From Gammaproteobacteria bacterium (GTDB lineage: Bacteria; Pseudomonadota; Gammaproteobacteria; Xanthomonadales; Marinicellaceae): 56,008 nucleotides of DNA. The position numbers and the translations under genes were made by a program. Shown piece by piece: positions 26,960-36,790 of the stretch (its first letter is position 1; every line of letters begins with the position of its first letter). The stretch lies in the NCBI GenBank assembly GCA_030430025.1, contig JAUIGR010000017.1, positions 1-56,008 on the forward strand, written 5' to 3'. The notes beneath the pieces are model-generated. The model saw only the letters and a list, made by a program, of their open reading frames with translations, did not search any database and was not told the origin of the DNA.

Positions 26960-28387
26960 TCATATTTTCGGCAGTGCTATGGTAATTTTTACACCACCCA
27001 ATTCCGAACGACTTGCTTGAATGGTTCCTTGATGTGCTTCAACGATGTTTTTAACTATCGCCAATCCCAGTCCTGACCCACCTGTTTTTTTATTTCTCGA
27101 GCTTTCCTTTCTATATAATCGGTTAAACATTTGAGCCATTTCATCAACACTGAGTGACGGTTCCGAGTCTTCTACTTGCAAAACTACTTGTTCATTTTTT
27201 TCTTGAATGGTGATTTGGATCATACCATCAGAATCAGTATAGCTAATGGCATTATCAATCAAATTGTTTAATAATTGGTACAACCTGTTATGATCACCAC
27301 TGATCTTATAGTTTATCTCGTCATGAATCAAAGTCATGGTCAAGTTTTTCTGTTGAGCGGCCAACGAAAATGCTGACTTAACCTGCTTGACTAACTTCAG
27401 TAAATCAAGCTCATCCATTTGATAACGAAGTGTGCCCAAATCCGATAGACTTAATTGATGTAAGTCGTCAACAAGGTTTTTCAGAGCTGCAATTTGACCT
27501 GATATGATGCCAATGTGTTTGCCATCAGCTGGATGAATGCCATCCTGAATCGCTTCAAGCTCTGCCATCACCACAGCAATAGGTGTTCGTAACTCATGAG
27601 CAATATCCGCCATCTGCTTTTTTTGTATTTCAGCATTGGACTCTAAAGTTGTGGCCAGTCTATTGAAGTTATCGGCTAACTGACCTATTTCATCGTAGCG
27701 ATTAATCCGTGTTCTGACTGAATAATCCCCAGCAGCTGCTTTCTTTGTTGCTTCATTGATGGCTTTAATTGGCTTGGTTAGGTAGTTTGCTATTGGAAAG
27801 GTCAATAACAAACTCACGCCTAACATGACTGCAGAAACCCCTAATATCAGTCTCTTAATTCGCTTCCCAAACTGTTTATCTTGTTCTAAAACGACAGATT
27901 GATCACCTGTTGAAAGTAAAAATCCAACTATTTCGCCCTGACTCCATATTTTAAAAACCAGCCCAGGGCTTCCCCAACTTTCGATGCCTGATATACGCTG
28001 TTTTTGACTGTCAAACAAGGTGTAATCAGGTATAAAGCGTTTCAATTTTTCCTGTACTTTTTTCTGTTTTTTGTGATCATTAATCTGCCATTCTTTATTT
28101 GACCGTGGTTGACTTAGTTTTTTACTGACTTTAACAGCACTTTTGTTCAAAATTTGATGCCAAAGCTGTGGCTTGGCAATCAGATCTTGCCAACTTCCAT
28201 AGTGATCATAATAACTTTCCAATGTCAAAACCAAGCGATGGTTGAAGGCTTTTTCTAATGATTTTTTATAATTATCAAACCCCTGATTGACTCCTTGTTG
28301 CATTAACAAGGACATGACCAATACCACCATCCCGGTAAATATGAGCAATAAAATAAAAACCTTGGCTTTAAGAGAGATCCGCTTCAT
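26960..28387 (-). CDS. Sensor histidine kinase, BaeS-like
   Basis: 475 residues from ATG at 28387; a TTG at 28393 would add two residues. Membrane helices at about 9-29 and 180-200 enclose a periplasmic sensor of about 150 residues. HAMP (about 200-250), HisKA with His264 (ADIAHELRTP) and HATPase with NLIDNAISYTD and GGSGLGLAI follow. The G1 box reads VEDSEPSLS, a form like that of BaeS. It signals to the adjacent BaeR-like regulator. A 10-bp inverted repeat lies just upstream (28404-28436). Confidence 0.92.
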   Translation of the reverse strand: MKRISLKAKVFILLLIFTGMVVLVMSLLMQQGVNQGFDNYKKSLEKAFNHRLVLTLESYYDHYGSWQDLIAKPQLWHQILNKSAVKVSKKLSQPRSNKEWQINDHKKQKKVQEKLKRFIPDYTLFDSQKQRISGIESWGSPGLVFKIWSQGEIVGFLLSTGDQSVVLEQDKQFGKRIKRLILGVSAVMLGVSLLLTFPIANYLTKPIKAINEATKKAAAGDYSVRTRINRYDEIGQLADNFNRLATTLESNAEIQKKQMADIAHELRTPIAVVMAELEAIQDGIHPADGKHIGIISGQIAALKNLVDDLHQLSLSDLGTLRYQMDELDLLKLVKQVKSAFSLAAQQKNLTMTLIHDEINYKISGDHNRLYQLLNNLIDNAISYTDSDGMIQITIQEKNEQVVLQVEDSEPSLSVDEMAQMFNRLYRKESSRNKKTGGSGLGLAIVKNIVEAHQGTIQASRSELGGVKITIALPKI

Positions 28388-28403
28388 AACCAAATCATGA
28401 CAT

Positions 28404-28436
28404 AAAATTTTGCAAATAAAAAGGAAGCAAAATTTT
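28404..28436. promoter_or_regulatory. 10-bp perfect inverted repeat upstream of baeS-like gene
   Basis: AAAATTTTGC at 28404-28413 and GCAAAATTTT at 28427-28436, 13 bases apart, 17 bases before the kinase start. It could be an operator, an mRNA hairpin in the leader, or a weak terminator of the slyD-like gene that ends at 28548 on the same strand. The sequence alone does not decide. Confidence 0.4.
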
Positions 28437-28547
28437 AAACGAAGAACCTTTACTTTACTCTATAGGCTTGCAATAAATACAAACCCAGGTGCACAAACAG
28501 TCTGCCAGCAAATAGTGAAATTAAGGAAAACTGATTGCCACAATCAC

Positions 28548-29027
28548 TCAATGGGCATGATTATGGGCAATCTCGTCTTCAGTTGCTGCACGGACATCCT
28601 CGATGGTGACATCGAAAGTCAAACGAACACCTGCTAATTCGTGATTGCCATCGATAGTTATCATGCCTTCGGTCACTTCAGTAACGGTAACAGCAACTGG
28701 ACCCTGTTGGGTTTCTGCATTGAATTTCATGCCAATCTGAATATCATCAATTCCTTGAAAAGCTTCACGAGGCACTGTTTGAATCATTTGTTCGTGATGT
28801 ACACCATAAGCTTCTTCAGGCTCAACCGTCACAGTGAAGCTATCTCCTATCGACTTACCAACCATGGCATTATCCAATCCAGAAATGATATTGCCAGCAC
28901 CGTGTAAAAACTTCAACGGTTCGCGACCTTCTGATGAATCAAGTATTTCGCCTTGATCATTGGTCAGTTTATAGTGCATTGCGACCACACAACCTTTTTT
29001 GATTTCCACTATTTTTCCTTGTTTCAA
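28548..29027 (-). CDS. SlyD-type FKBP peptidyl-prolyl isomerase
   Basis: 159 residues of the SlyD/FKBP class: VVAMHYKLTNDQGEILDSS, PLKFLHGAGNIISGLDNAM and EEAYGVHHEQMIQTVPR, with the chaperone insert-in-flap region at about 75-125. The C-terminus has a short His-containing tail (AHNHAH) in place of E. coli SlyD's long metal-binding tail. It catalyses proline isomerisation and acts as a chaperone in the cytosol. Single gene. Confidence 0.92.
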   Translation of the reverse strand: MKQGKIVEIKKGCVVAMHYKLTNDQGEILDSSEGREPLKFLHGAGNIISGLDNAMVGKSIGDSFTVTVEPEEAYGVHHEQMIQTVPREAFQGIDDIQIGMKFNAETQQGPVAVTVTEVTEGMITIDGNHELAGVRLTFDVTIEDVRAATEDEIAHNHAH

Positions 29028-29135
29028 AGGGACATTCTAACACAGAAATACTTATGTCTAAGGACCAGTCAGTTAACCAGTCCGAAGCTTAAAATAAGCT
29101 TGCACCGAAGGCATTGACATTGCTATCATGATCGG

Positions 29136-29660
29136 ATGAAAGAAATCAGTCGAGATGTGATACATACACTGCGTACGGTACATCAAAACCAAACACAGCT
29201 CAATCTGATGGCTGACCAAAAAGCCAACATCTTAATAGGCACGTTGGTATTGGTATTTACCGTTGTATTAACAAGAATGATGACTGTTATTGAGCTAACC
29301 TTTCATGTTTTACTGCCATCGTTTGTTCTATTGCTTTGTGAAATGACTGCTTTAGTTTTAACCACTCTGGTTTTGATACCCAAAAACATCAATGGCCTTG
29401 TCAACAGTAATATTGAACAGATGCCCAACCCTTTCTTTTTCGGCTTTTTTACTCGATATTCTGAATTGGTATATCAACAGTTTTTAAACGACACATTAAT
29501 TGACGATGTCAGCGCACATCGTTTGTTGATTACAGATATTTACCAAATCGGGATCATTTTAAAACGCAAATACACCTTGTTACGATGGGCGTATATTTTT
29601 GCCATTTCAGGTGTTGCACTATCACTTGTTATTGGGCTTTTCATACTGTTTTATTTATGA
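29136..29660 (+). CDS. Three-TM protein resembling Pycsar effector (PycTM, DUF5706)
   Basis: 174 residues. An N-terminal helix carries LRTVHQNQTQLNLMADQKAN, leading into a first membrane helix (about 32-50); two more are at about 55-80 and 150-173. The (D/A)xKAN motif before the first membrane helix resembles the DUF5706/PycTM family, whose studied members are membrane effectors of cyclic-UMP/CMP anti-phage systems. No pyrimidine cyclase is adjacent, so either the protein has another role or the family match is only topological. It overlaps the next gene by ATGA. Confidence 0.6.
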   Translation: MKEISRDVIHTLRTVHQNQTQLNLMADQKANILIGTLVLVFTVVLTRMMTVIELTFHVLLPSFVLLLCEMTALVLTTLVLIPKNINGLVNSNIEQMPNPFFFGFFTRYSELVYQQFLNDTLIDDVSAHRLLITDIYQIGIILKRKYTLLRWAYIFAISGVALSLVIGLFILFYL

Positions 29661-30028
29661 GTGATTATATAGAAGTTAAAATAGGTAATAAAAAATATCA
29701 ACTCGATGCATCTGATGCCCAAAGTATCCGAGACATTCCCTGGTCGGATAGAAAGCAGTTAATCGAAATATTAACAGCTATTAAGCAAGCGGATCACATC
29801 AAGCCTAAAGAACCACCTGAAAAAATTGAACAAAAACTGCTTGAACAAGAAGGACCTCCTAAATTAGGTCCGACAGTAAAGGCGAATGATGAGGACATTG
29901 ACGCCATGATGAATCGACTGATTATGGAAAGTGGTGGCCGCAGAAACAATATTCCAGAAAAAGGTCAAGTTTATAAATGGCTGGGTGTAACAGTGCTAGT
30001 AATCATTGTGTTAAGCCGTTTGTTTTGA
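29657..30028 (+). CDS. Tail-anchored protein, unknown
   Basis: 123 residues from ATG at 29657; the open frame begins upstream inside the previous gene. Acidic and Pro-rich N-terminal part (IPWSDRKQLIEILTAIKQAD), then DEDIDAMMNRLIMESG and a single membrane helix at the C-terminus (about 106-121), with no signal peptide. Translationally coupled to the PycTM-like gene, so probably a partner of it. Family not recognised. Confidence 0.75.
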   Translation: MSDYIEVKIGNKKYQLDASDAQSIRDIPWSDRKQLIEILTAIKQADHIKPKEPPEKIEQKLLEQEGPPKLGPTVKANDEDIDAMMNRLIMESGGRRNNIPEKGQVYKWLGVTVLVIIVLSRLF

Positions 30029-30081
30029 TTATTAACGAAAATCTGATTTAACAGCACCTTCATTAATGGGCTGACCTTAAG

Positions 30082-30522
30082 TTATTGAATTTCTAAGTTA
30101 AAGGTAACTGGACCATCATTGACTAAACTGACCTGCATGTCAGCACCAAATTGGCCAGTTTGAACATTCAAGTGAGTTTGTCTCGCTAATTGAACCATTT
30201 CATTAAAAATGTTCAAACCATGTTCAGGAGAGGCGCCCCGGGAAAAGCCTGGTCGGTTACCCTTGTTTGTATCAGCGACCAAAGTGAACTGTGAAACCAA
30301 TAACAGTCCGCCGTTAATATCATTTAATGATCGATTCATTTTGCCATCTGCATCATTGAAGATGCGATAGCGGCAAACACGATTAAGCAGTTTTTCGGCA
30401 GTGGCAACTGTGTCGCTTTTTTCAATACCAACCAATGCCAAAATGCCTTGTCCAATTTGACCGACAGTTTTACCAGCCACATCAACCTGGGCTTGTTTAA
30501 CCCTTTGAATCACAACTTTCAT
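30082..30522 (-). CDS. dtd: D-aminoacyl-tRNA deacylase
   Basis: 146 residues, standard length. It starts MKVVIQRVKQAQVDV, with the catalytic SQ motif in LLVSQFTL, the PGFSRGASPE segment, and NDGPVTF at the end. It removes D-amino acids (and glycine mischarged on tRNA-Ala) from tRNA. Single gene with no close operon partners. Confidence 0.96.
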   Translation of the reverse strand: MKVVIQRVKQAQVDVAGKTVGQIGQGILALVGIEKSDTVATAEKLLNRVCRYRIFNDADGKMNRSLNDINGGLLLVSQFTLVADTNKGNRPGFSRGASPEHGLNIFNEMVQLARQTHLNVQTGQFGADMQVSLVNDGPVTFNLEIQ

Positions 30523-30812
30523 ATGCTATGACCTCTGTAACAGTTATCAGAAACATTGGGCATGTTGGGTTTCACACTATTTCCTCCCAGCATTTAAATT
30601 ATATATCAGAGACGGGCTGTTTAGCACAGGAACATCCAACGATTAACCACCAGCTTGTCTGAACCGGATAACCCCATTGTTAGTCTAGCCTGCTGTTTTC
30701 ATGAATCTAATCTGTATCAAGAACGCGCCTATCGTGGTACATTGTTTTGTCACATCACAAACAAACATATGCGTCCAAGTACCTGTCGGTGCATGGTAAT
30801 AATGTTCGTCAA

Positions 30813-31433
30813 TCACGTTATCAACTTTTTCAATAACCGATGGTTAATGATTTGTTGCTTGGATGTGGTTAACCGGTTGGCTTTAACAATCGCCTTCAGT
30901 CCTTTCAATGCTTCTTCAAAATCATCGTTAACAACTAAAAAATCTGCCATCAGATGGTGCTTTAGCTCTGCCTTGGCCTTTTTCATGCGAGCATCAATGA
31001 CATCTTGAGAGTCCTGATCACGAGTCTCAAGACGTTCTCTTAAAGCATCGATACTAGGAGGTAAGATAAAAATCATCACAGCCTCCGGCATGCATTTTTT
31101 AACTTGATCTGCTCCTTGCCAATCAATTTCCAGCACCACATCATGGCCTTCATCCAGCATTTTTTCGACCGTTTCCTGTGAGGTACCATATAAATGACCA
31201 AAAACATTGGCTGATTCCATAAATACACCAGCCATCTCCATTTGTTTAAACTTGGCCTCATCAATGAAATGGTAGTTATAACCATCAATTTCCTTAGGAC
31301 GTGCAGGTCTTGTGGTATGTGAGATTGATAACTTCAAATGATTGGTATCACGCACCAAAGCATTGACTAAAGATGTCTTTCCTGTCCCTGAAGGTGCCGA
31401 GACAATAAATAAAGTACCTACCAAATGTTTCAT
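30813..31433 (-). CDS. gmk: Guanylate kinase
   Basis: 206 residues from ATG at 31433; the open frame to 31481 adds residues not found in the family. P-loop SAPSGTGKTSL, the SHTTRPARPKEIDGYNYHF GMP-binding part, and VLEIDWQGADQVK. It phosphorylates GMP to GDP. It follows yicC, an arrangement common in proteobacteria. rpoZ, often the next gene, is not here. Confidence 0.95.
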   Translation of the reverse strand: MKHLVGTLFIVSAPSGTGKTSLVNALVRDTNHLKLSISHTTRPARPKEIDGYNYHFIDEAKFKQMEMAGVFMESANVFGHLYGTSQETVEKMLDEGHDVVLEIDWQGADQVKKCMPEAVMIFILPPSIDALRERLETRDQDSQDVIDARMKKAKAELKHHLMADFLVVNDDFEEALKGLKAIVKANRLTTSKQQIINHRLLKKLIT

Positions 31434-31633
31434 AAGCACACCACAATAAAAACCGAGTATTATAACAGAGCCATAATACAACAGATGATTTTACAACTTT
31501 GATAACACAGACTAAAAATAGGTTTTAAAGCAACCACGAACTCCAAAAGACCTTTACTTGACTCTGCGACTTTGTTCAAAGTGGCAGATTTAAGGCTTGA
31601 ATTACAACAGCTAATAACTAGGGTCTGTTAACT

Positions 31634-32527
31634 CTATTCAATATTCTGAACCTGTTCACGCATTTGTTCTATCGCCACTTTCAAATCAATACTGGCATTA
31701 GATGAGAGAATGCTGACTGATTTCGAACCTATGGTGTTAGATTCACGGTTAAGTTCTTGAATCAAAAAATCAAGGCGACGTCCCACCGGCTCTTCAAGCT
31801 CAAGAACACGTTTAACTTCTTCGACATGAGCATCCAACCGATCAAGTTCTTCATTGACATCAATTCTTTGAAGTTGGAATGCCAGTTCTTGTTCAAACCG
31901 CTCGGGATTAACGTCAACATCAAAGTCAGCGAGTTTTTGTCTCAGTTTCTTTTCCAACGCCTGGTTAATCTCAGGCATGAAACAGCGGATTTCTTTGGCT
32001 TTTTCGACAATGATTTCAACTTTTTCTAACAATACCATCTTCATCGCTTCGCCTTCTCTTCTACGTCCAGCAATCATGTCACCAATAGTATTCTCTAACA
32101 GTTCGATCGCAATTTGTTGTAGTACCGAAGTATCAGTTGGCTTTTGAGTAATAACATCCGGCCAATTCATGGCATGTGAAACACCAAAGTTATTATGACC
32201 ACCACCCAAAGTGTGATGTACTTGTTCAGCACACTTATAGAGTTGTTTCAGTAGAGAGTCATTAACTGTTAATTCATTCAACTGAACATCTGGATTAGGG
32301 TAAAAACGAATAAACACAGACACCTTGCCACGAGAAATGTTTTTATTGAACATTTTTCTCATTTCCTCTTCACTGGCACGTAAAAAGTCAGGGGATTTGA
32401 TAGTGAGATCAAGGAAACGTTGGTTAACTGTCTTGATTTCACAGGTGAGTTTACCCAGTTTCGAGTTAACTTCTTGTGCCGCAAAGGCCGTCATTGATTG
32501 CATGTCTAACATCTGCTGATTAATCAT
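31634..32527 (-). CDS. yicC: YicC-family endoribonuclease
   Basis: 297 residues as the longest frame; the family N-terminus (usually MxxSMTAFA) matches MQSMTAFAAQEV, so the true start may be at 32503 (289 residues). Conserved features: EIKTVNQRFLDL, RGKVSVFIRF and the C-terminal PVGRRLDFLIQELNRESNTI. YicC proteins cleave RNA and affect stationary-phase growth. Upstream of gmk in the usual order. Confidence 0.92.
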   Translation of the reverse strand: MINQQMLDMQSMTAFAAQEVNSKLGKLTCEIKTVNQRFLDLTIKSPDFLRASEEEMRKMFNKNISRGKVSVFIRFYPNPDVQLNELTVNDSLLKQLYKCAEQVHHTLGGGHNNFGVSHAMNWPDVITQKPTDTSVLQQIAIELLENTIGDMIAGRRREGEAMKMVLLEKVEIIVEKAKEIRCFMPEINQALEKKLRQKLADFDVDVNPERFEQELAFQLQRIDVNEELDRLDAHVEEVKRVLELEEPVGRRLDFLIQELNRESNTIGSKSVSILSSNASIDLKVAIEQMREQVQNIE

Positions 32528-32639
32528 CCGCCATTATCGACTAAAAATCTTTCAATTTCCATGCATTGATGACTTTCGGACTATACAATAAAAAAACCAT
32601 AGCACTGACAATCAATGTCAATACAAAAAGAGGAATTCC

Positions 32640-35600
32640 ATGATTAAATCATTACGTACTTGCTTTATGCTATTTTTAGCTATTTATTTACCATCAACTG
32701 CACTGGCTAAAAAAGAAGCCGCCATTTCTGATGAGTCACTGGCAGCCATCCAGTTCAGAAACATCGGTCCAGCTTTCATGTCAGGACGGATCGCTGACAT
32801 TGCCATTCATCCCAATGACGAAAATACCTGGTATGTCGGTGTAGGTTCTGGAGGGGTGTGGAAAACTACCAATGCCGGCACAACTTGGACACCAATATTT
32901 GACAAACAAAAAGTATACTCCATCGGTTCTGTGACTATAGATCCAAACAACCCCAATCGCATTTGGGTCGGCACAGGTGAAAATGTGGGTGGCCGCCACG
33001 TCAGTTTTGGTGATGGTATTTATTTATCCACTGATGGCGGTGAAACTTGGAAGAATAAAGGATTGAAAGATTCTGAACACATTTCTACAGTGGTGATTCA
33101 CCCCAATGATTCCAACACATTGTGGGTAGCTGTTCAAGGACCATTGTGGTCTAAAGGTGGTGATAGAGGACTCTACAAAACCACCGATGGTGGTGAAACT
33201 TGGGATAAACAACTGGGTGATGATGAATGGACTGGCGCCACTGATGTGGTGATTGATCCACGCAATCCTGATAAATTATATGCTGCCACCTGGCAACATC
33301 ACCGCACCGTAGCGGCTTATATGGGTGGCGGCCCCAAAACGGCCATTTATACTACTGATAACGGTGGTCAAAATTGGAATAAATTAGAACAAGGTTTGCC
33401 CGATGAAACAATGGGTAAAATCGGCTTAGCCATTTCACCGCAAAAACCGGATGTGGTTTATGCTGCGATTGAACTAGAACGACGTACCGGAGGTATTTAT
33501 AAATCAATAAATCAGGGACGTACTTGGGAAAAACAGTCTGATGCCGTTTCTGGTGGGACCGGGCCACATTATTACCAAGAATTGTATGCATCACCACACG
33601 CCTATGATCGTATTTATCTAGCAAATAACAACCTTTTGGTTTCTGATGATGGTGGTAAAAATGTCCGTCAAGTCAATGAAAAAAACAAGCATGTCGACAA
33701 CCATGCTGTTGCTTTCCGAGCCAGCGATGATGATTATCTTTTGGTTGGTACCGATGGTGGCTTATATGAAACTTTTGACCTGACAAAAACATGGCGTTTC
33801 ATTGACAATCTACCAGTGACCCAATACTACAAAGTAGCCGTCGACGATGCTGAACCTTTTTACAATATCTACGGAGGCACTCAAGATAATAATACCCAAG
33901 GTGGCCCATCGCGCACTGATAATGTTCACGGCATCCGTAATTCAGATTGGTACATCATTTTATTCGGTGATGGCCATCAACCAGCAACCGAACCAGGTAA
34001 CCCAAACATTGTCTACGCCGAATGGCAAGAGGGAAACCTAACACGAGTTGACCGGACCACTGGTGAAATCGTATATATCCAACCACAACCAGCAGCAGGT
34101 GAAGCACCCGAACGCTTTAACTGGGACGCTCCCATTTTAGTCAGTCCACACAAAAACACCCGTTTGTATTTTGCTTCTCAGCGATTATGGCGCTCTGAGG
34201 ACCGTGGTGACTCTTGGACAGCTATCTCCGGTGACCTGACACGCAACCAAGAGCGGATACAGCTACCTATTATGGGCGCACAGCAAAGCTGGGATATGCC
34301 TTGGGACATGTTTGCTATGAGCCATTACAACACCATCACATCAGTAAGCGAATCACCTCTTGAAGTTGGATTGATATATATCGGTACCGATGATGGTATC
34401 ATTCAGGTAACAGAAAATAATGGTACCGACTGGCGAAAAATTGAAGTCGGATCATTACCAGGTGTACCAGCAACTGCCTTTGTCAATGACATCAAAGCCG
34501 ACCTACATGATGTTAATACCGTCTATGTTGCCTTAGATAATCACAAATACGGTGATTTTAGCCCTTACTTACTGAAAAGTACTGACCGTGGTAAATCATG
34601 GAAAAAACTTAATAATGGGATTCCTGATAGACATTTGGTATGGCGTATAGTACAGGATCATATACAACCTCTGTTAATGTTTGCAGGAACCGAATTTGGA
34701 CTGTTTGTCAGTTTTAATGGCGGTGACCATTGGACTGAGATGACTGGTGGTATACCAACTATTTCGATTCGTGATTTAGCGATACAAAAAAGAGAAAATG
34801 ACTTGGTTCTAGCCTCTTTTGGTCGTGGCTTTTTCGTGTTAGATGATTACAGTTTTTTACGAGAAATTTCTGAACAACAAATGCAAACTGAAGCCACTTT
34901 ATTTTCTGGCCGTGACGCTTGGTGGTATATACCCAGAGCTGTTTTGGATTTTACAGAAAAGGCATCACAGGGAGACGGATTTTATACCGCCAAAAACCCA
35001 CCATTTGGTGCAGTGTTTAATTATCACTTAAAAGATGAGCTAAAATCTAAAAAGAAAGTGCGTCAGGCTGCCCAGAAGAAGGCTGTCAAAGAGAAGAAAT
35101 CTTTTGCTGTGCCCAATTGGGATTCCCTGGAAGCTGAACGTATAGAAACAGGACCTCACATTTGGCTGGTCATCAAGGATGCAAGCGGTCATGTGGTCAG
35201 AAGAATCAAAGGCAGCACCCAAAAGGGCTTCAATCAAGTAGCTTGGGATTTACGTTATCCAGAAATGACCCATATTGAAGCCAAAGGTTCATTCATTCAA
35301 AAGCCGCAAGGTATGTTGGTGGTTCCGGGTGAGTATAATGTCACTTTAATTAAAGAGCAAGGAGGACAATTCACTACATTATCTGACCCACAAACCTTCA
35401 AAGTAAATCGCTTACGATCAGGTACCCTACCTGCTACCGAACCTGAGGATTTGGTGGCTTTCTGGCAAAGATTGGGACGCTTACAACGTGAATTAAGCAT
35501 CGTTGTTGAACAAGTGGACCTGGCAATCAAGCGCAGCACTCAAATGCAAGCTGCTTTAATCCGCAGTACCAGCATGCCAGGAACCTTAGATGAAAAACTC

Positions 35601-35906
35601 AACGCCATTCAGGTTGATTTAGAACGCATTAACACCATTCTAAATGGCAATCAGGCAAAAAATGAAATCGGCGAACAATCTAACCACGTCACAATTAGCA
35701 GCCGGCTGAGCACCGCTTTGTTAGGTACCACTCTAGCAACCTACGGCCCAACGCCCACCCACATTCAAGTAACCGATATTGCTGAACGTGAACTAAAAAC
35801 ACAACAACAAGCGATAGAAAAGTTGGTTAAAGAAACCATTCCCGCTTTTGAGCGTGAACTTTATGATGCTGGAGCACCTTGGGTACCAGGTGGTTTGGTT
35901 CAATAA
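32640..35906 (+). CDS. Large exported sortilin/BNR-type beta-propeller protein
   Basis: 1088 residues with a signal peptide (about 1-23). Many Asp-box/BNR repeats follow (STDGGETWK, TTDGGETWDK, TTDNGGQNW, SINQGRTWEK, SEDRGDSWTA, STDRGKSWKK, FNGGDHWTE), forming one or two propellers as in the VPS10/sortilin-like and YCF48-like families. A C-terminal region (about 790-1088) has a beta-sandwich-like part and coiled helices. Such proteins are common in marine bacteria and are usually labelled glycosyl hydrolases. No catalytic residues are recognised, so a binding role is as likely. Single gene with its own terminator at 35960-35985. Confidence 0.88.
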   Translation: MIKSLRTCFMLFLAIYLPSTALAKKEAAISDESLAAIQFRNIGPAFMSGRIADIAIHPNDENTWYVGVGSGGVWKTTNAGTTWTPIFDKQKVYSIGSVTIDPNNPNRIWVGTGENVGGRHVSFGDGIYLSTDGGETWKNKGLKDSEHISTVVIHPNDSNTLWVAVQGPLWSKGGDRGLYKTTDGGETWDKQLGDDEWTGATDVVIDPRNPDKLYAATWQHHRTVAAYMGGGPKTAIYTTDNGGQNWNKLEQGLPDETMGKIGLAISPQKPDVVYAAIELERRTGGIYKSINQGRTWEKQSDAVSGGTGPHYYQELYASPHAYDRIYLANNNLLVSDDGGKNVRQVNEKNKHVDNHAVAFRASDDDYLLVGTDGGLYETFDLTKTWRFIDNLPVTQYYKVAVDDAEPFYNIYGGTQDNNTQGGPSRTDNVHGIRNSDWYIILFGDGHQPATEPGNPNIVYAEWQEGNLTRVDRTTGEIVYIQPQPAAGEAPERFNWDAPILVSPHKNTRLYFASQRLWRSEDRGDSWTAISGDLTRNQERIQLPIMGAQQSWDMPWDMFAMSHYNTITSVSESPLEVGLIYIGTDDGIIQVTENNGTDWRKIEVGSLPGVPATAFVNDIKADLHDVNTVYVALDNHKYGDFSPYLLKSTDRGKSWKKLNNGIPDRHLVWRIVQDHIQPLLMFAGTEFGLFVSFNGGDHWTEMTGGIPTISIRDLAIQKRENDLVLASFGRGFFVLDDYSFLREISEQQMQTEATLFSGRDAWWYIPRAVLDFTEKASQGDGFYTAKNPPFGAVFNYHLKDELKSKKKVRQAAQKKAVKEKKSFAVPNWDSLEAERIETGPHIWLVIKDASGHVVRRIKGSTQKGFNQVAWDLRYPEMTHIEAKGSFIQKPQGMLVVPGEYNVTLIKEQGGQFTTLSDPQTFKVNRLRSGTLPATEPEDLVAFWQRLGRLQRELSIVVEQVDLAIKRSTQMQAALIRSTSMPGTLDEKLNAIQVDLERINTILNGNQAKNEIGEQSNHVTISSRLSTALLGTTLATYGPTPTHIQVTDIAERELKTQQQAIEKLVKETIPAFERELYDAGAPWVPGGLVQ

Positions 35907-35959
35907 ACACTAAGTTTTGATAATTCAGCCCTGGTTCTTCCAGGATTCAAATTAGTGAC

Positions 35960-35985
35960 AAACCCCGTATTTTTTGCGGGGTTTT
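35960..35985 (+). terminator. Intrinsic terminator of BNR-propeller gene
   Basis: AAACCCCG/CGGGGTTT stem with a T-rich 9-base loop followed by TTTTGTTGTTT. It lies about 55 bases after the stop at 35906. Confidence 0.85.
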
Positions 35986-36018
35986 GTTGTTTAATATCAA
36001 ACTGATTTTTGATAAGTA

Positions 36019-36262
36019 GTCACCCCTGAAAAAGTCCATCCTGGCCTTTTCCAGCATCGGTCAAAAAACACTTAACCGCAAAAGTGCGATTTTGCTGGTG
36101 TTTTTTGACCTTACTTGAGCCTAGCTGCTCAAGGTGGTACTTCCTTGTACCACACCGTCGACCAAAAAAAGCATTGAAACATTTGTTTTCTGGTCGAAAA
36201 ATATGTAGTTTGTAAGAAATTTATGTTATCTAACAACAACTTATGCATTTTTCAGGTTCGAC
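36019..36262 (-). repeat. Interspersed structured repeat, copy 2
   Basis: Reverse orientation. TA at 36017-36018, then GTCACCCCTGAAAAAG. The other end is TTTTTCAGGTTCGAC followed by TA at 36263. It keeps the large GGTCAAAAAACAC hairpin and a diverged GGTGG/CCACAC hairpin but lacks the CCGCTTCC/GCGG and AAAAGTTT modules. It follows the terminator of the propeller gene. Confidence 0.9.
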
Positions 36263-36264
36263 TA

Positions 36265-36790
36265 AGTAATCTATCATTTTTTGACTTGATGAAGTCATAT
36301 TGCCCAGGCCTTAACTCACGGCTCGCTCACTCAAACTCCTTGATCTTCGTAGCCTGCGCAGTCGTGGTTCCCAGCCTAATGCTTTCATCAGTTTCAAGTT
36401 TCAAAAATCAAACTCTTAAAGTCTCAAGCGTGCAACCAATCTTGCTTGACATGAACTAAATGACTGACCATCTGAATGATACTTGTGCTCAGATTGTCAA
36501 ACCAAGCGAATAACTCTTTCTTTGGCCTCTGGAGCGCAATGATTCAGTGGGCTTATTGGCTAATTTTCTCAAACGTTTTAGTCTCCGAAAAACTCAAGTG
36601 GCAAGGTGATCTTCTGGCATAAGGTCATCTAAACTAACAAACTCATAACTGGATTGAACCGGCAGACGGTCTTTAAACATAAGACCCTTATTAAAAGATC
36701 CCCACATACTTATGAGGACTTATCAGCAGTCTGAGGGGCATTACATGTATGAGATTATGCCCCTTGTCTAAATTCGAAGCAATAGCGTGT
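36265..36790. other. Gene-free stretch
   Basis: About 525 bases with stops in all frames and no recognisable gene on either strand. Possibly decayed coding DNA, judging from its less AT-rich composition around 36300-36420. I found no transposase signature here. Confidence 0.4.

Noticed and set aside
30655-31008. Open frame of 117 codons on the plus strand
   Set aside because: Mostly antisense to gmk; Cys-rich and without recognisable features.
34843-35031. Small frames within the large propeller gene and similar frames in other long genes
   Set aside because: They are shadows in other frames of well-supported genes, without ribosome sites or families.
36223-36459. Open frame of 78 codons
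   Set aside because: Starts in the end of repeat copy 2 and shows no protein-like pattern or ribosome site.
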